Below, one piece after another: positions 1-12,172 of a stretch of 64,000 bases of DNA. The stretch lies in assembly GCA_964030475.1 (NCBI GenBank), contig CAXIPT010000002.1, positions 3,436,660 to 3,500,659 on the forward strand. Reading direction: 5' to 3'. The translations under genes were made by a program, and so were the position numbers. Under the pieces are notes generated by a model, which saw only the letters and a list, made by a program, of their open reading frames with translations, did no database searches and was not told the DNA's origin. Every line of letters starts with the position of its first letter. Position 1 is the stretch's first letter. The DNA is from Tethya wilhelma (lineage: Eukaryota > Porifera > Demospongiae > Tethyida > Tethyidae).

Positions 1-93
<93 letters not shown>
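1..93. repeat. (CA)n microsatellite in a GSS intron
   Basis: About 45 CA units abut the 3' splice donor of the last visible GSS exon, whose donor GAGAAG/GTGTGTG is itself the edge of the repeat on the minus strand. Confidence 0.95.
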
Positions 94-95
<2 letters not shown>

Positions 96-1412
96 TCTCT
101 GTGGGATAGTCATCAGGTGAGTAACCAGCCCTATAATACACCACAGCAATCTCAAGTCCTGACCTGAAAAAGACATATGACAGTTTAGCAAACAAAATTA
201 TAAACACAGAAGTTTTATGCTACCAAGAATCCCATTCTGAAATGTCCTAGTTAGCAACAAAATTTAGTGATCAAACCAAAATGTTGAATGGTACAAGTTC
301 AATCACTACAAGACCTTGCTAGGCTGAGAAGTATCTCAGCATATGAATTATAACCATGGCTACATATCACTAACTTACACTAGTAACTCTCTCTCAGCTC
401 CTAGGCTAGCTTCATCGCTCAGCTCAGTGAGTGTTTTACGAATGATAGGAACACCATATCTATTATGTTCAATACAGTTGGATCGGAGTGAGTTAAAATT
501 TCACGAAAATTGAATTAACAATATTTCTAACCTGTTCCAAAGGTCAAACTCCAACACTCGTTGGTCATAGATGTTTTGTTCCGTTTGCTGAAGAACAACA
601 AACAACACGTAGCAACTGCAGTGTGTGTGGGGGAGGGGAGAGAGAGAGAGAGAGAGAGAGAGATCAGTGATCGATAAATATGTACAGCCAGTATTCCTCA
701 CCTTCCCTTGCCATACTGTTTCCAGGCACAAGCCAAACCATCAGTCACGGCTGAGAGAGAACTGTTGCTAGGCAACTACAACCACACAATGATCGACGTA
801 TGTATTATAGAGAGGAAACAATAATTATGGGAGAGAAAATAATGAAGATCAAAATTAATCTTCCTTCCTTACAAACCTTTAGTGGTTCCTTGAACTTGCA
901 GTAACGACTGTGTACATATCTAGAATATACAGTAACATGACGAATATCCCTTAAAAATCTTACGTAGTAAAGAAACTTGATAGCTTAAGTTTTTTTAAAA
1001 TTGATCACTCTGATAGACAGATTCAAAAATTTTACCATAATTATAGAAAAAATATTGGAATAATAAAATTTGATGGATTGTTGTGAAGCAGTTATTTTCA
1101 TGCAGAATACGTGTATTGCTGTGTGTGTTACTGCCAAAATAAAATTCACAGATTCAATATTGGCAGTCCTTACCAAAACTGCCAATCCACCAATATTAAA
1201 TTTTTATGCTATATTATGGTAGTTTCACGTAATCAATAGAACACATGCACACCTACTTGTGCAGCTCTGGTAGACTGTCTTGTGATAGCCCACCATAGCT
1301 TGCAGCAATGGTATTGATCTCAATCTGTCTCAGTCTCAGTGGGGGGTCTTGGTGAGGGGTGTGGTCTACCATGTAGTCAGAACGCTGGATACCTAACACA
1401 CACGTCTTTATA

Positions 1413-1457
<45 letters not shown>

Positions 1458-1459
1458 NA

Positions 1460-1557
<98 letters not shown>

Positions 1558-2232
1558 TCCCCTGCCTGAATCAATCACATACATTGTACTTAGGTAATTG
1601 TTCACCTGTTTATTATCACGGAGTAGTTCTTTGTGAAGCGCAAAGAGTCTTCGAGTAAAGTCATCTGTCTCCATAACCCTGTGGTGATTAACAATTAAAA
1701 TTCTGAAAACACAGTCTAAACAACTCAAGATCAAGAAAACTCGTACACTCAGTCTCATGCTACACAAAATAATATATCAGGAAATTGAGGGGGAAGGGGA
1801 AAAAAAGGTTCAGCACAACGCTAGTTTGATCCATAACATATTAACCGCTAGTGGATCAAAACCGGGTATATAAAGGGAAACTAAAGGGGGTGGATATACT
1901 GGGACTATAAGCCATTATAACTAATTTCACTTCTTCCTGAGGAGAATGTACCTTTCCAGTGCTGTCTTCAAGAAGTTTTCATCTCTGCTCAGTGCATCGA
2001 TGAGACTGTTGATATCTGGCTGAATGGAACAAGCCAGGTGGAAGAGATTAGCTGGAAATGCCATCGGAGTCAAAGTCACAGCAACGTTCTCTACCCTAGT
2101 GTCATGAGCATCCTTTGAAGACCTCACTATCAAGCCTTGCTGGATAGCATAGTCTCTGATAGCATCAATGTTGGCTGTGTTGGTCCACCAATCAGTTTGA
2201 GAGTCTTCATCGGCTGTATTTGATGTTGCCAT
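94..2232 (-). CDS. GSS: glutathione synthetase, N-terminal two thirds (8 exons, runs off window)
   Basis: Glutathione synthetase is the cytosolic ATP-dependent ligase that joins gamma-glutamylcysteine and glycine. Exons read on the minus strand, all with GT/AG ends and matching phases: 2232-1952, 1678-1606, 1405-1257, 919-873, 750-702, 615-532, 459-379 and 163-94, giving about 278 residues of a family usually near 474. Recognisable conserved stretches, in order: ACSIQPDINSLIDALS, DDFTRRLFALHKELL, GIQRSDYM, RQIEINTIAASYGGLS, GLACAWKQYG, QNIYDQRVLEFDL, GVPIIRKTLTELSDEASLG and LEIAVVYYRAGYSP. The start is the ATG at 2232 (MATSNTADEDSQ), just inside a plausible 5'-UTR acceptor at about 2250. Two introns carry large (TG)n/(GA)n tracts, and intron 3 (1256-920) holds a degraded MITE. 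The C-terminal ATP-grasp half lies left of the window. I see no disruption. Confidence 0.9.
1040..1216. repeat. degraded MITE, TACCGTATAGC group, GGCGGATT subfamily
   Basis: Lies in GSS intron 3. Internal sequence (ATACGTGTATTGCTG, CCAATATTAAATTTTTATGCTATA) matches the better copies at 7284, 8662 and 22391; the termini are eroded. Confidence 0.6.
1418..1559. repeat. compound (TG)n(GA)n microsatellite in a GSS intron
   Basis: A (TG)n run with one N at 1458 is followed by a (GA)n run. The open frames across it in several phases are low-complexity artefacts. It starts within about 15 bases of the acceptor of GSS exon 3. Confidence 0.95.
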
Positions 2233-3021
2233 GTGTACATGTGTCTGCCTGTAACAACAAAATGCCCCACAATTCACTATAAACAGGTGCATACATATAA
2301 TATAGCATATGAGATAAGTTTATAATAGTCAACACATACACAAACTTACCTATGAGATCATATGGGCTGCGCCAGACTACTTATAAACTTCTTTGCAACT
2401 GTCGCTTCTTTGCAAGACGGTCCAGCTGATTTTATACTATCAGGTAGTGGTCGTCATATTTACAAGATGAGGCATGCAATATTATGTTTTTTGCCAGAGG
2501 TTTCTGCTGTGTGTATAATTGGTACACGTCTATCAACGTGTACTACATATTGTGGTAACAATGACACTAATGGAAGGAAACAGAACTTATACAGGTTTCC
2601 ACAAACCCATATAACATTGGAATAATGAAGAAAATCCTTGGTTATAGCATTATTACGAAAAAGCTTTAATTATACTAATGAATAATCATGATCAAAACAA
2701 CTGATTATAACTGATGGCCGATGAAGCATACATGGATAAAGGAGGTTACATTGAAAGTTGATCATTTATGCTGTATGCATGCATGCTGTCCCTGTCCTTA
2801 TAATAATTATAACTACCCTGAGTATACCTATTGTCTTGACAAAAACTCTATAATTATAGCTATAGCTGGGTATATGTGCATGCATCAAACGTGAATTTGG
2901 CATTAATATTCCTCATTATATAAGCACATTTTTATACTTCCAGTATGAGCATGTCATTATTTTCATTCTTTTAATAATTATAGTACAAACAGAAATGAAA
3001 TGGTGTTATGGCATATTTACA
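2233..3021. other. intergenic, GSS 5' end to GUF1 3' end
   Basis: About 790 AT-rich bases between two genes on the same strand. It should hold the GSS promoter and 5' UTR (a likely UTR acceptor lies at about 2250) and the GUF1 3' UTR. I see no coding exon, RNA gene or clear repeat in it. Confidence 0.6.
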
Positions 3022-5119
3022 TCATTTTGTTAGCACTGCTAGAAAGGTGTCCTTGCCCAGCTCAATGTTGCTGACTAATTTCATCTTTCTCTTTCCCTCT
3101 TTTTGCTTCTTTAGCAGCTTCATCTTTCTAGTCACATCACCCCCATACTACACATTAAGGTATTATACAGCACACACATACACACATACAGTGACACACA
3201 CAGGTGCATGGTGGATGAGGGTGATATACCGTATAGTTCCAAATTTTCGTGGTACAATATTTTCGTGAATTTCGTGATTTGACCGTATATCACAAAAATT
3301 TTCTCTGCGAAAATAATTATTTAGAAAACCGTATATCGGCAATGATAATTTCAGAGATCGTGATTTACCAAAATTAGTTCAAAACAACAAAGACAGACTT
3401 TTCACGAACTTTTTGAACCACGAAAAATTGGAGCAATACGGTATAGGAGTTGGTTTCATAAAGAACTTACTAGTTTGGCTGTAACATCTTTTCTAAGAGC
3501 TTTTACACTAGAGAATCAGAATAGAAAAAGCTATAGTGAAACTTAGTCTTGGAAGATACTTAGACTCTCCATAACTTGAAGCAATGTGAGAGTTAGGCTA
3601 GCTCAGTTCTGAGACTAACTTGACACTGCTAAAGTATGATTTACTGTCAGAAAATTGAATTATTGTTAACTTACGTTTCCCTAGCAATGACTTTATTACC
3701 AATAGCTGCTTGGATAGCTACCTCATACAGCTGTCTGTGAAGAAGGAGAAAAACCATAGAATGTGAGAGCTTCATTTCCAGGCTTTCCTCTTTGACCTTT
3801 CAAAGGTGAAAGGTCAAAGAGGAGGTGAAACAGGAGATGAAAGGTGAAAGGTCAAATGGGAGAGTCTAAAACAACCTGAATATTTTGGATCCCCCCCCTA
3901 ACCTTATACCTGTGGATTGTCTCCTTCAGTTTGCCACACAAACGTTTGCCGACTGTGTAGGCCTTGTTCTTGTGCACCACAATTGCTAGTGCATCTACTG
4001 GTGAGCCATTTAGTAAGATATCCAGCTGTCAAGAGCAGAGATGTGAGAATTTGAAAAACAAAATTTCTTTTCAACAAATGATTTTGTAATCTTTCTACAG
4101 GGTAGCCAGGCCCTCCCCATACACACTTAGCAATAAGCAAAGCATGGCAGGCCTGGTTTGTGAGGCTATTAAATATTTTGGCTACAGCTCTACATTATAG
4201 ATCGTAGACTATTTAGTTTTATGTACATACATACCTTAACCAGTGGTGCTTCTTGATAACCATGATCTTCATAATCAAAACTACAGCAAAAAAAACTCAT
4301 CTTCAATGTCATTTTAATTGATGATAACCGATTGATACAAATTTTGTAGCTAAGGTGAATGTTACCTTGCATATCCTGATGATATTGACTTGATCTCATC
4401 GTAGAAATCAATGACGACCTCACTCAGTGGCAGGATATACTTCAACATGACCCTCTTCTGATCCAGGTAGATCATCTCTTTCTGGACACCTCTACGGTCC
4501 TAGCAGGATGAACATACAAACAAACAAACAAACAAACCAAATAAACAAATATTAAACAAACACACAAACACACACACACACAAACAAACAAACAAACACA
4601 CACAATATTTGTGCTATAAATAGAATGGTATGTTGGGAAACCTATACAAATATGTCTAAATCTATAAATATCCTCATGTTGAAAATGTAGGAACACAAAT
4701 TCAACTCCCTATACAGGTTCAAGATCGAAAAATTAATTAATAAGTCTTTAGAATGAGGCTATAAACATATTGATTGAACTGAGGCTAGCATACGTTACAT
4801 GTGGTGCTGTACCTGACAGAGTTGAAGTAGCTTGCCAAGGTACTGATCTGGGAAGATAAGGGTGCCAAGAACGATGGGCTCAAAGAAGGTTTGATGAGGG
4901 GTAGGTGCTGGGAACTACAGAGAAATGGATTGGAGGAGACGATCAGAGTTTAACATTGAATCAGAATATCATGATGGCTTAGCTGTTTCGTGAGCACAGG
5001 GACAAGTTTAAATATAGACTTGCCTGTGCTGGATTTAGTATAGTAATCTCTTCACTATTATGGAGGGTGGCTGTAGTGAATGAATAAAGATAAATGATTG
5101 TATACATGTGATGAACACA

Positions 5120-5193
<74 letters not shown>

Positions 5194-5685
5194 ACACACA
5201 CACCTTTATAAGGTACACTTGGTGAAGTAACAATCACTGATGCATCATACTCCTACAGAAAGAAAAAAAACCACTCAGAAATGATAATCAGTATAATATA
5301 TATACGTACAGCCAACCAAGAAACAAACAAACAAAAAAAAAACACATACACTCTGAAACGGACCAGTAAGACTAAATATTCGGCCCATAGAAAAGCTGTA
5401 CATACTAACCAAAGTTTTCTAACCATCAGAAATCTAGTCGCAGCTACAGTGTAAGTTAGTGATAGAAAAAGTTGCACATATTAAGTTCTCTAACCTCCTC
5501 CAGTCGTTGTCTAAAGACGTCCATGTGCAGCAGTCCCAGGAAGCCCAGTCTCCATCCCTGTCCGAGAGCCACGCTGGAGTCAGCGTGGATGGTGACACTT
5601 CTGTCATTGAGGGCCAGCTTCTCCATGGCTGTTCTCATGGTGGGGTAGTCCCCTGTGTCCACCGGGTAGAAGCCAGCAAACACCT

Positions 5686-5724
<39 letters not shown>

Positions 5725-7685
5725 ACTGTGCGTATGTGTGTGCCATGGTAACAGTAATTAATCTCACAATCAAAGCCATAATATAACATAGAACATATTG
5801 AGTTAAAATTTCAATTGTTTTTGAGATATTTTTATTAGTCAAACAGTCATGCAGGTGTACAACGTCTTCATCTTTGCTGAGTCAGCAAACCAAGTGCATG
5901 TGATCCAATCATACTGTGGTCACATGACTGACAAGCATATTATGCAAACTCAGAGGAGGTACGACACGAGTGCGCCTTTGCTGAGCTGGCAAGTCTGTTA
6001 ATTACAATCCAATCATGTGACTGCAATACTCTCCCGCTAATTTTTTTCTGCACGCGGATGATAATTCACGTGCAGAAAAAAATTAGCGGGAGAGAGCCTG
6101 GTTCGAGGCTAATACTTCACAGTGAGAGTTGATCACGTGCACCTGCTTGCCAGCTTAGCAAAGGCGCACTCATGTCGTACCTCCTCTTATGCAAACTGGA
6201 GGGTGCATGGCAAACTAAGTGGTACATTTGCCGAGCTTTGTTTGAACGTATATATATTGATAACAACACTTTTGAAAATGAATTATTGTACACATGTTTT
6301 ATACATGTACTGTACTTTATTACGATCTGCTTATGTTCATGGTTAGCACTTAAAAACTGACCATTGGTTTGGCGGGTTTGAATCCTGGCAGTGGAGTGAT
6401 GTCGGATGTAGTCACGTGATGGAAGGTGTCGCCGATGTGAGACTCACCCACGTCCCTCATCCCCATGACGATGTAACCCACCTGACCACAACACCTACAT
6501 AAATAGAAAAGAAATTTCGAAAAACAAGAAAGTTAGTCTGGTAAAAATTTTGTGCAGATTAAGCCAAACATATTCAGCTTATACAAGTGTTAAACGCTCT
6601 AATATTCTTTCAACAAAGTTGCATGAATTTATAAAAAAAGGTGAAAAAACTCTTCCAAAAAAACCTCTCAGTCTGGCTAGTATACATCATGTATATGCCT
6701 GTACATAACTAACTTACAGATGATCTTTGGGTACTTGCAGAGTCTGCAAGATGCCCACTTCAGCTATCTCATAGCTGAGACCAGTGTGAGACGACTGTAC
6801 CTTGTCACCTGAATGAACAAAAGTCAAATTGACAAGCCCATAATAGCCTGAATGGCAGTGTTTCCGCTACTATCTATTAAACCGGGTGGACCACCCTGTT
6901 ACATTTGAACTAAATAAATCAACATTGAAGGAATGGGAGTGGTTTGAGGCTTAACTAAATTAAAAAGCATGCATGTAACAAAATTAAATATCATTGAGCA
7001 CCTTGTTTAACTTTAATTGTAGAGGGATCACTGGAATGATGATATCAACTTTCTACATCTACTGTAGCTATTGCTGGTACACCATTTAAGAATTAAGTTG
7101 ATTCTTGGGACTGATCAAGTAACTAACTAACCTTTTGCCACAGTTCCATCCACCACTGCCATCAGACAGATGACCCCCCTGTAGACATCGTACCAACTGT
7201 CAAAGAGAAGCATCCGCAGAGGAGCACAGCTGGAACCTGAAGGACTATATACCATCACCATGACAACAACAGAAGATAATGCATACCGTATAGCACAAAA
7301 TTTTGCAGATTTGCAGTTTTGGTAAGGAATACCAATATTAAATCCACCAAACAGTCATTTTGCACATGCACATATGGAATACGTGTATTGTTGCGTGCGC
7401 TAATGCCAAAATAAAATCCGCCAATCATGAAATTTTTGACAATCCGCCAAATTTTATTCCCGCCAATACTTTGTGCTATACGGTATGTCCTATGAATGAT
7501 AAGATAGAAAATGATGTAGGGTAACATCTCTAGACAGACCTTGAGATTCTTTCAATGATTGCAGGAAAGAGGGAGTCAACACCAGTCCCCAGTTTGGCCG
7601 ATATCTACGCATTGAAACACGTACAAGAATATCAAAATGATTAAATTGTGATAAAGTTTTGTGATTATGAAATTTTGTGCATGCT

Positions 7686-7721
<36 letters not shown>

Positions 7722-8358
7722 CACTGACCTGTAGTATGTCACTCTCGTCAAAACCAAATGCATTTTTAACTGCTCAGTTGCCACGGCAACATTAGCCAAT
7801 GGTAAATCAATCTGTGTGTAGACGTACATACATATCAAATGGTGGTACTGTAAAGCAGGAGGCTTTTTAGGGAAAAAAACTTTCGCAAAAGTTTCAATTC
7901 TCTAGTGAAAAATCTAAACCCAGAGAACAAGGCTATACGCTGTACCTTACTTTGTTCAGTACTGGTATAATGGAGAGACCGGCTTCAAATGCCAGTAGAA
8001 AATTGGCCACTGTCTGAGCTTGGACACCCTGAGTTAATTGAAAATTAGTAAAGTTAGTTAAATGTGTTTCATAATTGCTGTACAATAATATTTATTATGA
8101 TGAAAATATATATAGAAATATGTATTTCGTTTATAAATAATTATACAGGCGGAAATTTCCTGAGTTAATTGTACAACAACAATTAGTAAAGTTAGCTAAA
8201 ATTAATATGTTTTGCGGTATAATAATTTATTGCGATGAAAAATACGTATATGAAATTTTCTTTCTTTCATTCTCTCACCTGCTGTGCATCCACTAGTAGC
8301 ACCACTCCCTGACAAGCAGCTAGTGACCTCGATACCTCATAGCTGAAGTCAACATGTC

Positions 8359-8392
<34 letters not shown>

Positions 8393-9073
8393 NCTTTTAT
8401 CGTAGAGGAATCGCTGGAATGATGATATCAACTTTGCACTTCTACTGTAGCTATCGCTGGTACACCATTTAAGAATGATTCTTGGGACTGATCAAGTACT
8501 AACTAACCTTTTGCCACTGTTCCATCCACCACTGCCATCAGACAGATGACCCCCCTGTAGACATCGTACCAGCTGTCAAAAAGAAGCATCCGCAGGGGAG
8601 CACAGCTGGAACCTGAAGGACTATATATACCATCACCATGACAACAACAGAAGATAATGCATACCGTACGGCACAAAAATTTTGCGGATTTTAATATTGG
8701 CGGATTGGCGGTTTTGGTAAGGAGCACCAATATTATATCCGCCAAACAGTCATTTTTGCACATGCACATACAGAATACGTGTATTGCTACGTGTGCTAAC
8801 GCCAAAAATAAAATCTGCCAATCATGAAATTTTTGACAATCCGCCAAATTTATTCCCGCCAATACTTTGTGCTATATGGTATGTCCTATGCTTAATAAGA
8901 TAGAAAATGATGCAGTGTAACATCTCTAGACAGACCTTGAGATTCTTTCAATGATTGCAGGAAAGAGGGAGTCAACACCAGTACCCAGTTTGGCCGATAT
9001 CTACGCATTGAAACATGTACATGAATATCAAAATTAAACTATATAGTTAAAAGTTTAAGATTTCGTGCATGTT

Positions 9074-9123
<50 letters not shown>

Positions 9124-9768
9124 CACTAACCTGTAGTATGTCATTCTCGTCAAAACCAAAAGCATTTTTTAACTGTTCGGTTGCCACGGCAACATTAGCC
9201 AATGGTAAATCAATCTGTGTGTAGACATACATACATATCACATGGTGGTACTGTAAAGCAGGAAGCTTTTTTAGGGAAAAACTTTTCACAAAAGTTTCAC
9301 AAATTTTCTAGTGAAAAATCTTAACCCAGGGAACAAGGCTATACGCTGTACCTTACTTTGTTCAGTACTGGTATAATGGAGAGACCGGCTTCAAATGCCA
9401 GTAGAAAGTTGGCCACGGTCTGAGCTTGGACACCCTGAGTTAATTGAAAATTAGTAAAGTTAGTTAATTGTGTTTCATAATCGCTGTAAAATAATTTATT
9501 ATGATGAAAATATAATAATTACATAGAATTATGTATTTCGTTTGTAAATATATGTACGTAAATTTTCCTGAGTTAATTGTACGACAATAATTAGTAAAGT
9601 TACAGCTAAAATTAATAGGTTTTGCGGTATAACAATTTATTGTGATGAAAAATACATATAGGAAAATTTCTCTCCTTCATTCTCTCACCTGCTGTGCATC
9701 CACTAGTAGCACCACTCCCTGACAAGCAGCTAGAGACCTCGATACCTCATAGCTGAAGTCAACGTGTC

Positions 9769-9807
<39 letters not shown>

Positions 9808-10870
9808 AAGAGCACCATTAATATATAGCTACTCATAATACAAATCTGCGATATCTTCAGAGCTCGAAAGAGAAAATAGAAGAGAAATAAATACATGTGG
9901 CACTGGAGGGACTCGAACCGCCTACCCATGGGTTGGCAGTCAAAGTCATCATTGAACATGCCACCAGGTTACCTCCATTTCTTATCACAGAGGCATTATA
10001 TCTTTATCCCAAGGCTTCTCCATCGCAAATATTTTCGTCAAAAATGATCTAATTCATGATAACAGGGGATCCCCCCAGAAAAACAACTTACATGCATTAA
10101 TGCATGCTAATAATATTATAGAAACTAACCGGTGTGTCTATCAGGTTGAGCATGTAGCTGTGTCCCAAGTGATTGTGAAACATGGTGGCTGTCTGTGCCT
10201 TGACAGTGATGCCTCTTTCTCTCTCCACAGGTAGACTGTCTAGCACCTGCTTGTTTGAGCGACTCTCTTCTATCACACCTAGGGATGATAAGAAGGGGCC
10301 ATTCAAACCATGACAAACTGCTAGCTTGTAGTGTTTCTTCTCCAGGACAAAAGTGAAGAGGGGGAAGTGGGTAGATTTATTACAATACGAGTCTCGTTTT
10401 AGTCAAATTTGGCAGATAAATTTTCTCTTATACTAAACATAAAATATTCACTGTCCGACAGTTCAAAGTTCACTGTTCACTGTTCACTGTCCGACAGTTC
10501 ACAGTTAACTTAACAGTTCACTATTCATTATCCGACAGTTTACAGTTCACAGTGACTAGGTACATGTACCTAACCTGTTGTCTCCAGTAGTCTGTCTGCT
10601 AATGTGCTCTTGCCATGGTCAACGTGAGCAACAATGCCAAAGTTTCTGATATACTCTGGAGGGTAGGCACTAGTAGACTCCTCCTGTGAGTCAAGACAAT
10701 GAACACAAAATACACACACTTCAAGTTTTATGGCAAACCAACCCCTATAGGTAACTGTACTTGTACTGTGGGTATCCTACCTTGACTGTGTGTCTCAATG
10801 AAGTCACATTTCTCAACCAAGATAGTCTCTTGCGGCACCAAGACGTCCTGAGACAAGTACAGACTGCCAT
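3022..10870 (-). CDS. GUF1: GUF1, mitochondrial translation factor EF4/LepA (19 exons)
   Basis: Mitochondrial ribosome-dependent GTPase of the LepA family, credited with back-translocation and fidelity in mitochondrial protein synthesis. Exons: 10870-10781, 10683-10575, 10278-10130, 9769-9689, 9434-9357, 9214-9131, 9000-8936, 8620-8508, 6808-6718, 6494-6362, 5683-5495, 5252-5204, 4907-4813, 4499-4366, 4280-4235, 4025-3910, 3734-3675, 3507-3471, 3147-3022; 1845 nt, 614 residues, close to the family length. The first 30 residues are rich in Arg, Ser and Leu with no Asp or Glu, as in a mitochondrial presequence. GTPase motifs: AHVDHGKS 49-56, RGIT 88-91, DTPGH 114-118, NKID 168-171, SAK 199-201. 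Later landmarks are [24 protein letters not shown] and the LepA-specific tail with VIARET and [10 protein letters not shown]. All phases agree. The upstream copy of duplicated exons 4-8 is used because the other copy is frameshifted. Confidence 0.93.
3226..3445. repeat. MITE, TACCGTATAGC group, TTTCGTGG subfamily
   Basis: Starts ATACCGTATAG and ends ATACGGTATA as an inverted repeat, with TTTCGTGG/CCACGAAA near each end. It sits inside the last intron of GUF1 (3470-3148). Confidence 0.75.
5122..5202. repeat. (CA)n microsatellite in a GUF1 intron
   Basis: A CA run that abuts the donor of GUF1 exon 12 (AAAG/GTGTGTG on the minus strand). Confidence 0.9.
5945..6205. repeat. foldback repeat in the GUF1 exon 10-11 intron
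   Basis: Arms AGGAGGTACGACACGAGTGC... (from 5954) and its near-exact reverse complement ending ...GTCGTACCTCCT (6184) enclose a second palindrome, CTCCCGCTAATTTTTTTCTG and its complement, at 6032-6096. A related half-arm occurs at 30588-30625, so this is a dispersed family. Confidence 0.7.
7132..8359 (-). other. second copy of GUF1 exons 4-8 with a frameshift
   Basis: Exons 8359-8279, 8028-7951, 7811-7729, 7604-7540 and 7244-7132 repeat GUF1 exons 4-8 (9769-8508) with their introns at very high identity, including the same MITE in the same intron. The exon 6 copy is 83 instead of 84 nt: one A is missing from the poly-A run, so TTAAAAAATGC reads TTAAAAATGC. A single N at 8393 separates the copies. 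This looks like two haplotypes placed in series, or a very recent duplication. A protein containing both copies would have a shifted frame and a duplicated G-domain segment. Confidence 0.85.
7284..7485. repeat. MITE, TACCGTATAGC group, GGCGGATT subfamily
   Basis: Begins TACCGTATAGCACAAAATTTTG and ends CTTTGTGCTATACGGTA. Internal GGCGGATT-like motifs are inverted around the centre. In the duplicated intron between GUF1 exons 7 and 8. Confidence 0.85.
8662..8881. repeat. MITE, TACCGTATAGC group, GGCGGATT subfamily
   Basis: Same insertion as the copy at 7284 in the other version of the duplicated GUF1 block, slightly longer and less eroded inside. Confidence 0.85.
9893..9965 (-). other. tRNA-like sequence, possible tRNA-derived repeat
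   Basis: On the minus strand a GTGGCAT...GTGCCAC pairing, TCAA/TTGA, an anticodon-like arm and GGTTCGAGTCC resemble a tRNA or its derivative. The T stem is imperfect (4 of 5 pairs) and the anticodon loop is ambiguous, so I do not call it a functional tRNA. Confidence 0.25.
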
Positions 10871-11118
10871 GATGCTTTGAAGTTGAATTGCAAAGTAGCG
10901 AACATTTCTAACGACCTTTACCATCAGAGAACTCGAGAATTATACGCTTGACGACCCCTTACCAGTTTTGTTAAAATTTGCACGGTCATGTTTTTCTAGG
11001 GATTTCAGCTTTCTAAAGGTGTTCAGCAGTCACTTTTAGGTGAGTTAGCTGTATATTAGTATAGAATAGCCACCTACTGTCATTTATATACATACACACA
11101 TGCGTCCAGAAAGAAAAT
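10871..11118. promoter_or_regulatory. short bidirectional promoter region, GUF1 / ubiquitin-like gene
   Basis: Only 248 bases separate the divergent start codons of GUF1 (10870, -) and the next gene (11119, +), so both promoters must lie here or overlap the first exons. I see no TATA box in a convincing position. Confidence 0.5.
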
Positions 11119-12088
11119 ATGAGTGTTCCAGTCACAAACAGTTTGCTCTCACCTCCCAACACTCTAAACCCAGTTTCCTTCACTGTCAACCTTTACTGCG
11201 AGCTTTCAAAGAGCACTTCAACAAAGCAACTCAACTTTCCCAGCCTTCCCAAGACAGCCAAAGAAATAAAGCAGAAGATCGAAGATGATTTCTCCATCCC
11301 TACCTGCATACAGACTCTCACCTTCCAGTCGATAACACTCACCGATAATGACCTTTTAGCTGATATCCACTGTCGATCGAGTGACACTTTTCACGTGAGC
11401 TATCTCGAAGAGGGAGACTGCGAGACCGTTAAACTCGTAATCGACTGGATGAACGATTTGATCGTGGCTTATCAGATGGACGTTAGCGATCAGCGCGACT
11501 ATGGTAACAGGTTCGATAATATCGTAGCTATAGGATATACAAACGGTTTCTCCCAAGCGCTAAGTCTCGATCTCTTTTATCCATGGAAAGACAAAAGAAC
11601 GCTCGTGAATAAATACTACTTTGAAAATATCGGTGGTTTGGAAGTACTCATGACTCTGTACGCCTTTATAGTAACCAGCAAGTGGACTTCTCACACGCTA
11701 CATGGGAAATATATGGAGTGTATATGTGCTCAGTCAGTTGCTAATTTTACTCAAACTTTCCCGCTAAGAAGATTAGTCGTTAAACACCACGGGATTGAGT
11801 TGTGTCTGAAGACGCTACTCAGAAAGAAAGTGACTGATGATAGCAGTAGCTTCAATGATGATGAGGCACATAGAGCGCTGTTGCAGTCGGCCGTGGAGAT
11901 AGCTCTTTATGCCGTGTGCAAGTGAGTGTGGGTTATAAAGGGTTAAATAATGTGTATGGATGGAAGTGTTAGGAAAGGGTGTTATATGTGCAGGATGTGT
12001 AGCATTTTTGTATAGTTTCTCCTGGCATAATTTACATACCTTTCAACAATAATAACACACATATGCACGTGCACACACACACATATAT

Positions 12089-12126
<38 letters not shown>

Positions 12127-12127
12127 N

Positions 12128-12172
<45 letters not shown>

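Noticed and set aside
1339..1767. Several open frames of VCVCV, THTHT, SLSLS or ERERE type
   Set aside because: They translate (TG)n and (GA)n microsatellites; only the DDFTRRLF segment inside is coding, as GSS exon 2.
9893..9965. Functional tRNA gene
   Set aside because: T stem imperfect and anticodon loop ambiguous; kept only as a tRNA-like sequence.
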